This document shows positions 60,425-64,000 of a stretch of DNA of 64,000 bases, piece after piece (within the stretch, counting starts at the first letter, position 1; every line of letters starts with the position of its first letter). The DNA is taken from contig NZ_AP024749.1 of NCBI RefSeq assembly GCF_019702945.1, positions 1,612,001 through 1,676,000 of the forward strand, read 5' to 3'. A program made the position numbers and the translations under genes. Below the pieces are notes generated by a model. The model made no database searches and was not told the origin of the DNA. It saw only the letters and a list, made by a program, of their open reading frames with translations. Source of the DNA: Flavobacterium okayamense (GTDB taxonomy: Bacteria > Bacteroidota > Bacteroidia > Flavobacteriales > Flavobacteriaceae).

Positions 60425-61315
60425 CTAACGATTATTATATTTAGGTACAGTTCCATATTTTTTTATAAAATAGCTCATTGCATCATAAAATTCATCTCTT
60501 CTTTTCTCAGTAAAGAATACAATGTCCCAAGTCTTTACTTTGCTATTCTCAAGAAATAAATATTTAGTTTCACTAGGTAGCTTTCGATAAATTCTGACAA
60601 GAACCCCTTTTGAAGCATTACCTCCTTCTATCATCGATATACTTGACTGTTCAATGCTTATTTTGTATTTATTGTCATCAAATGTTTTATAATAATTTCC
60701 CACACAAGACCAACCAATATGATAAATATATTTATTACCACTAGTTTTGCTTGTCATATAAATCTTTAAAGCGTAAATCTCTTTATCACTTTCTGTAAAT
60801 ATAAATTCTGTAGTAGTTACTTTTTTTGCAAAACTTGAATATCTATCATCCTCTTTACCATAATTATTAATGATATTATGCATTTTATTTTCATACTCTT
60901 TTTCTTTTCTCTTTTTTTCTTCTTTCTCGTCCTTAATTCTTTTCAGTCTATCTATTTCATTCTGTTTTTCTTCAACAGCTTTTTCAATTCTAACAAAGTA
61001 ACTTAACGTTTCACTTTTTATTTCCTCTGAAGCATTATTTTGATGCTCATTTATAAATAAATTTAAGGATGATTCAGCTTTTTTGAATTCTCCATTATTA
61101 TAATACGCTTTAACTTTCAAATTAAGAGTTCGAGCATTTGAACTTCCTAATACTTGTTCTGTTTTTTCGACATATTCTATAGCTTGTTTGAAATCATTTT
61201 GATTAAACAATCTTTCAGCCTCTGTAAAGTAGAGAAGTGCTTTTTTGTTATCATCTAATTGAGAAAAAGCGTTAATGTTAACTAATAAAAAGATTAATGA
61301 AAACAGTGATTTCAT
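60425..61315 (-). CDS. Exported TPR-like protein of a two-gene cassette
   Basis: A 296-residue secreted protein: signal peptide (SLIFLLVNINAFSQ), TPR-like helices (KKALLYFTEAERLFNQNDF, KQAIEYVEKTEQVLG, then a longer third), and a charged coiled coil (about 105-140, rich in EKQNEIDRLKRIKDEKEEK). The C-terminal ~130 residues form a beta-rich domain with EIYALKIYMTSK, YIYHIGWSCVGNYYK and KYLFLENSKVKTWDIVFF. Function unknown. It starts 3 bases past the stop of the FWSG-repeat gene, so both are translated from one message and may act together in the envelope. Confidence 0.75.
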   Translation of the reverse strand: MKSLFSLIFLLVNINAFSQLDDNKKALLYFTEAERLFNQNDFKQAIEYVEKTEQVLGSSNARTLNLKVKAYYNNGEFKKAESSLNLFINEHQNNASEEIKSETLSYFVRIEKAVEEKQNEIDRLKRIKDEKEEKKRKEKEYENKMHNIINNYGKEDDRYSSFAKKVTTTEFIFTESDKEIYALKIYMTSKTSGNKYIYHIGWSCVGNYYKTFDDNKYKISIEQSSISMIEGGNASKGVLVRIYRKLPSETKYLFLENSKVKTWDIVFFTEKRRDEFYDAMSYFIKKYGTVPKYNNR

Positions 61316-61318
61316 TTT

Positions 61319-62404
61319 TTAATATTTAGTGATTAATAATGTTCCTGTAAACCCAGTAAGTAAATTCCATTCTTTAGACGATATTAATTTACCTGTATCG
61401 TCATAAACATCAAATTTTGCTGTATTTGGACCAGCAGTTCCTTGGTTTAATGCTTTAAAGTCTATACGATTCATACCCCATTTTAATTGGATTTTAAATG
61501 TTTTTGGGGAATTTGTTAAATATATATTTGATTCAACAATTGATTTATTGTTAAATAAAGCAACTCTATCTCCATCTTCACTTCCGTGGTCTTTACATAC
61601 AATTCTTATGTATTGGGTACTACTATTTATTTCGCCGATAAATTGGTTACTTTCTTTAGGTTTTGTGTTATGTTTAAAATATTCTTCTTCTTTTTGATTT
61701 CCTTTACCAGACCAAAAGTTTTCGTCATTATTTTGTTTAGCTTTCTTTTTCGATTCTCCACCACTCCAGAAATCATCATCTTTCTTAGAGTTTGATGATG
61801 TATTTTTAGATTCTTTTTTTCCAGACCAAAAATCATCATCATTATTTTTTTGTTTTGATTTTTGAACTTGATTTTTAATTGATAATCTATTTGCAACACT
61901 TTCTGCTGTTTCAAGACATTTTAAATATTGCGTTTCTGATTTTCCGTATTTTTTTCTTTCGTTTTCATTGAACCTAAAAGTTACCTTACTTATCTCTGCT
62001 GTTGCATATGGTTTATCGAAAATATTACTCTCAAAAGTATAACTACCTCCGGGTTTAATATATGCTCTACCACCTAAAGGTTCATTTTCCCATTTTAAAT
62101 TTAAACCTACTTCAAATTTAGATTTATTTGTTATTACGATTTTATTCCACCTGTCTCTTTTGTTGTCACTTAATGTATTGGCATCTTTTAAAAAAGCTTC
62201 ATATTTGAGAAAGAAAAAATTTGTACCGCCTTTTACACCGCCAAGTGATTTCCACTGTTTTGGTAAATCGTATTCACTTTTTCCATTTACCAATTTTCGA
62301 CCAGGTTCATACATTATTTCAATTGTATAACTACAACTTTGTGAATACGTCAACTGATAAAAGTTAATAACTATAATTAATATTAATAAACTGCGTTTCA
62401 TCAT
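61319..62404 (-). CDS. Exported protein with three FWSG repeats
   Basis: A 361-residue secreted protein with signal peptide (SLLILIIVINFYQLTYSQ). The first 160 residues are beta-rich. A low-complexity, Lys/Asn/Ser/Asp-rich linker (about 175-250) holds three copies of a short motif: DDDFWSGKKES, DDDFWSGGES and DENFWSGKGN. The C-terminal domain (about 255-361) has STQYIRIVCKDHGSEDGDRVALF and LKWGMNRIDFKALNQGTAGPNTA, a beta sandwich pattern. The gene starts about 12 bases behind the core site of copy C, so it has no promoter of its own. Confidence 0.75.
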   Translation of the reverse strand: MMKRSLLILIIVINFYQLTYSQSCSYTIEIMYEPGRKLVNGKSEYDLPKQWKSLGGVKGGTNFFFLKYEAFLKDANTLSDNKRDRWNKIVITNKSKFEVGLNLKWENEPLGGRAYIKPGGSYTFESNIFDKPYATAEISKVTFRFNENERKKYGKSETQYLKCLETAESVANRLSIKNQVQKSKQKNNDDDFWSGKKESKNTSSNSKKDDDFWSGGESKKKAKQNNDENFWSGKGNQKEEEYFKHNTKPKESNQFIGEINSSTQYIRIVCKDHGSEDGDRVALFNNKSIVESNIYLTNSPKTFKIQLKWGMNRIDFKALNQGTAGPNTAKFDVYDDTGKLISSKEWNLLTGFTGTLLITKY

Positions 62405-62413
62405 ATTTGTGCT

Positions 62414-62765
62414 AACGACCTGCTAAACGCAGTTCTATGATTTTAGCGTAAATATAAGAAATTTGCTGAGCAATTATCCGATTAAAGGACTTACGCTTAA
62501 CAATCGGATAATTGATTGTCCAATAGTAAACGCAGTTTACGTTATTGGTTCAAATTTCGGTTATTGGGAGCAAAAATTATAGGACCAAATTGCTTTTAGC
62601 TTATGTTAGTACACGTTTTCCCTCGATGGGCAGCTAAAGCTGTATTATAGCAAATATTCCAAGCAATTTGGTTTAGCAGGTCGTTAGAACACATTTCTTT
62701 TGGGGTGGGATTTAGCGCAGCAAAATATAGCAACAAAAGTCAGCTTTAGCTGAATGTGTTCTAAC
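62414..62765 (-). repeat. 352 bp structured repeat, copy C
   Basis: Third copy, also 352 bases, with about 10 substitutions against copy A (for example GATCTTCCGC to GACTTACGC region, TTATAGC to TTTTAGC). The last change puts a TAA stop into the leftward frame that is open in copies A and B. Module-2 arms are 62683-62695 and 62753-62765. The gap 62405-62943 holds this copy, the head block, a promoter and a terminator. Confidence 0.85.
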
Positions 62766-62816
62766 TTATTTATATCCTTACCTTTATTCCGCATAGCCAA
62801 CTATTTTGGAAGGATA
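62761..62816 (-). other. attI-like block at the head of island 2
   Basis: Read leftward it starts TATCCTTCCAAAATAG and ends ATATAAATAAGTTAG, aligning with the block at 17886-17940. It carries the first core site of island 2. Confidence 0.5.
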
Positions 62817-62839
62817 AGCGTATAAAAGGATTCTTATAT

Positions 62840-62870
62840 CAAACCTAATAAATATTTACAACATATCAAA
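62840..62870 (-). promoter_or_regulatory. Promoter directed into cassette island 2
   Basis: Leftward: TTTG (complement of 62867-62870), 19-base spacer, TAGGTTTG (complement of 62840-62847). A full Bacteroidota promoter pointing into the array, comparable to the Pc promoter of integrons. Confidence 0.6.
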
Positions 62871-62891
62871 TAAGAAGTTGTTGACATATAC

Positions 62892-62924
62892 AAAAAAATC
62901 CTTCTTTAAAAAGAAGGATTTTAA
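62892..62924 (-). terminator. Terminator of the lipoprotein gene
   Basis: AAAATCCTTCTT (62895-62906) pairs with AAGAAGGATTTT (62911-62922); read leftward a T run follows. It insulates island 2 from upstream transcription. Confidence 0.85.
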
Positions 62925-62943
62925 TATTTAAGTTTATAATAAA

Positions 62944-63582
62944 CTATATTTTTTTTGCTTTACTTTTTTTAAACCTTGAGTTTTTCCAAACATTCATCAT
63001 CACTTCTTTATCTTCTTCATTATTGTAGTTTATATTTACACTAAAATCATAACCTTCAATAAATCTACTATACATAATTTGCTCCAAAATAACTTCATCA
63101 TTTGGGCTGTAAATTGTAAAGCTAAATTTTTTAAAATCTAAGCCATTAATTTTTTCAATTGTAGTAGCAGAAGAATCCGTTTTAATGCCATTATTTACAT
63201 AAGTCATATAAATAATTTGCTTTAAAGCTTCATTGTTTTCTTCCCATTCACCATCGTATTCTTCTACATAAGGTTCTGAAGTAGATTGAAAAAGATTAAA
63301 TTGATTTTTTTGAAAGCCTATAAGGTTTCTTAGTTCACTATAATCAATTTTTCCATCAATAGTTTCTTCAATAGCTTTCAAGCCTCTCTCATTACTAGCT
63401 TTTGTTTGTTCTTTGTCTATTACTGTCCAATCTTCAGGAATTTCTATAGACCATCCAATTTCTTCACTAGTATAGATGTTGTTTTTAACATTTCCTTCAT
63501 CAACTTGTTGGTTTGGATCTGCCTTTCCACAAGAAATCAAAGTTGTTATTACAAAAGTAACTGCAATAATTATTTTCTTCAT
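62944..63582 (-). CDS. Lipoprotein of unknown function, 212 aa
   Basis: A 212-residue lipoprotein with signal peptide and lipobox TLISC (Cys18). The mature start includes GWSIEIPEDWTVIDKEQ, the pattern of PsbP/DUF-type small envelope domains, and later KINGLDFKKFSFTIYSPNDEV and the C-terminal NVWKNSRFKKSKA. Function unknown. It lies 3 bases downstream of the nucleoid-associated protein gene and ends at the terminator upstream of island 2. Confidence 0.78.
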   Translation of the reverse strand: MKKIIIAVTFVITTLISCGKADPNQQVDEGNVKNNIYTSEEIGWSIEIPEDWTVIDKEQTKASNERGLKAIEETIDGKIDYSELRNLIGFQKNQFNLFQSTSEPYVEEYDGEWEENNEALKQIIYMTYVNNGIKTDSSATTIEKINGLDFKKFSFTIYSPNDEVILEQIMYSRFIEGYDFSVNINYNNEEDKEVMMNVWKNSRFKKSKAKKI

Positions 63583-63585
63583 TTA

Positions 63586-64000
63586 TTAACTCTTTTGTTC
63601 TTTGTTGAAATATACTAAGTAATAATACATTTGTTTTTCTTCGTCCCAACCTTTTTCTACAAATTTCTCAGCGCTTTCTGGGTTAATAAAGTCAAGTTTA
63701 ATTTGTATGTTGGTATCCAGTTGAATCGTGTTTTTAATTTTCTTACGCGCATCAGTCACCGCTGGGTTCGAAATAGGGAAGTTGGAAACATCTTCAATGC
63801 TGTATTTCGCACCTTTATCTACTTTATAGTTTTTAAATTCTGGGATAAACTCAGGGTTTTCCATTACTTCGTTTAAGAAAGCCGTTTCTTCAAACTCATC
63901 GTTTTTCGCAAAGTGATTAATCGCTCGGTTCATAAACAAAACTTCTTGTTGTTTGTCTTCGGCAGGTAACACCACATCTTTAGCGAAATCTTTACAAAAT
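63586..64000 (-). CDS. Nucleoid-associated protein (NdpA/YejK type), 3' part
   Basis: The frame is open through base 64000, so the 5' part lies outside the window; a GTG at 63975 is internal. The 137 visible residues start FCKDFAKDVVLPAEDKQQEV and include LNEVMENPEFIPEFKNYK, YSIEDVSNFPISNPAVTDARK and GWDEEKQMYYYLVYFNKE, the C-terminal part of the 37-kDa nucleoid-associated protein family. These proteins bind the nucleoid; their exact role is not settled. I rate the family call as good but based on memory of the pattern. Confidence 0.75.
   Translation of the reverse strand, partial: FCKDFAKDVVLPAEDKQQEVLFMNRAINHFAKNDEFEETAFLNEVMENPEFIPEFKNYKVDKGAKYSIEDVSNFPISNPAVTDARKKIKNTIQLDTNIQIKLDFINPESAEKFVEKGWDEEKQMYYYLVYFNKEQKS

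Larger units (their letters stand above)
59856..62816 (-). mobile_element. Island 2: integron-like gene cassette array without a visible integrase
   Basis: Core sites on the + strand at 62761-62765, 62412-62416, 60203-60207 and 59854-59858 bound three leftward units: copy C, a two-gene unit, and copy B. Start and far-arm complementarity is 13/13 (copies C and B) and 10/10 (TTGTGCTAAC 62407-62416 with GTTAGCACAA 60325-60334). The head carries the same type of block as island 1, with a -33/-7 promoter behind it. The island sits between carB and a lipoprotein gene. Interpretation as cassettes is inference. Confidence 0.63.

Noticed and set aside
1..64000. CRISPR arrays, tRNA or rRNA genes, replication origin
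   Set aside because: No regularly spaced identical repeats, no cloverleaf tRNA pattern, no rRNA-like stretch and no dnaA or DnaA-box cluster were recognised by eye.

Overview
The window is a piece of a low-GC Bacteroidota chromosome, almost certainly from a Flavobacterium-like member of the Flavobacteriaceae. The support is the gliding gene gldI, a type B T9SS C-terminal sorting domain, many Flavobacteria-typical DUF families, promoters of the Bacteroidota type (TTTG about 19 bp ahead of TAnnTTTG), and little Shine-Dalgarno signal. No rRNA, tRNA, CRISPR array, transposase or integrase gene was seen.

Most of the window is ordinary core genome. Left to right: the end of typA; a cyclophilin-FKBP fusion lipoprotein, gldI, a DHH phosphoesterase, fluoride channel crcB and a T9SS cargo protein (1.4-6.5 kb); two ABC systems, a DUF1328 microprotein and msrA (6.5-11.2 kb); serine synthesis (a phosphoglycerate-dehydrogenase-type gene and serC) with an acyl-CoA reductase and a ferredoxin (19.5-23.3 kb); ychF, an XRE/DUF2975 regulatory pair, and the topoisomerase IV genes parE and parC (24.6-31.8 kb); an HMA-MauE protein, a PhoX-like lipoprotein and a dihaem peroxidase (31.9-36 kb); a leftward run from a methyltransferase through a ZIP transporter and murQ to terC (40.7-36 kb); an Mla-type lipid transport operon (44.8-42.3 kb); lpdA, an MsbA-like exporter, truA, rho, a lytic transglycosylase, rpmH and carB (45.4-59.3 kb). 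Convergent gene pairs are mostly separated by bidirectional hairpin terminators.

Two accessory islands interrupt this: 13.65-17.94 kb and 59.86-62.82 kb. In both, leftward genes of mostly unknown function are separated by 95-140 bp imperfect palindromes that begin (+ strand) with ...AAC and end with GTT(A/G).... The first bases of a unit are the reverse complement of the palindrome arm at that same unit's far end (9-13 of 9-13 bases in seven of eight units). That is the geometry of integron gene cassettes with attC sites. Both islands start with a related ~55 bp block carrying the first core site, behind a leftward Bacteroidota promoter, which resembles an attI/Pc arrangement. No integrase is visible, so at present these are two attC clusters without an integrase.

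The most mobile-looking unit is a 352 bp element present three times with no length change and only about 6-10 substitutions. It is densely hairpinned, carries no convincing gene, and has an outsized (~280 bp) attC-like end. One two-gene cassette encodes a HEPN/Abi_C-like protein and a zinc-ribbon membrane protein, a candidate defence or toxin module. Another encodes two secreted proteins, one with three DDxFWSG-type repeats. These islands are the part of the window most likely to be new.
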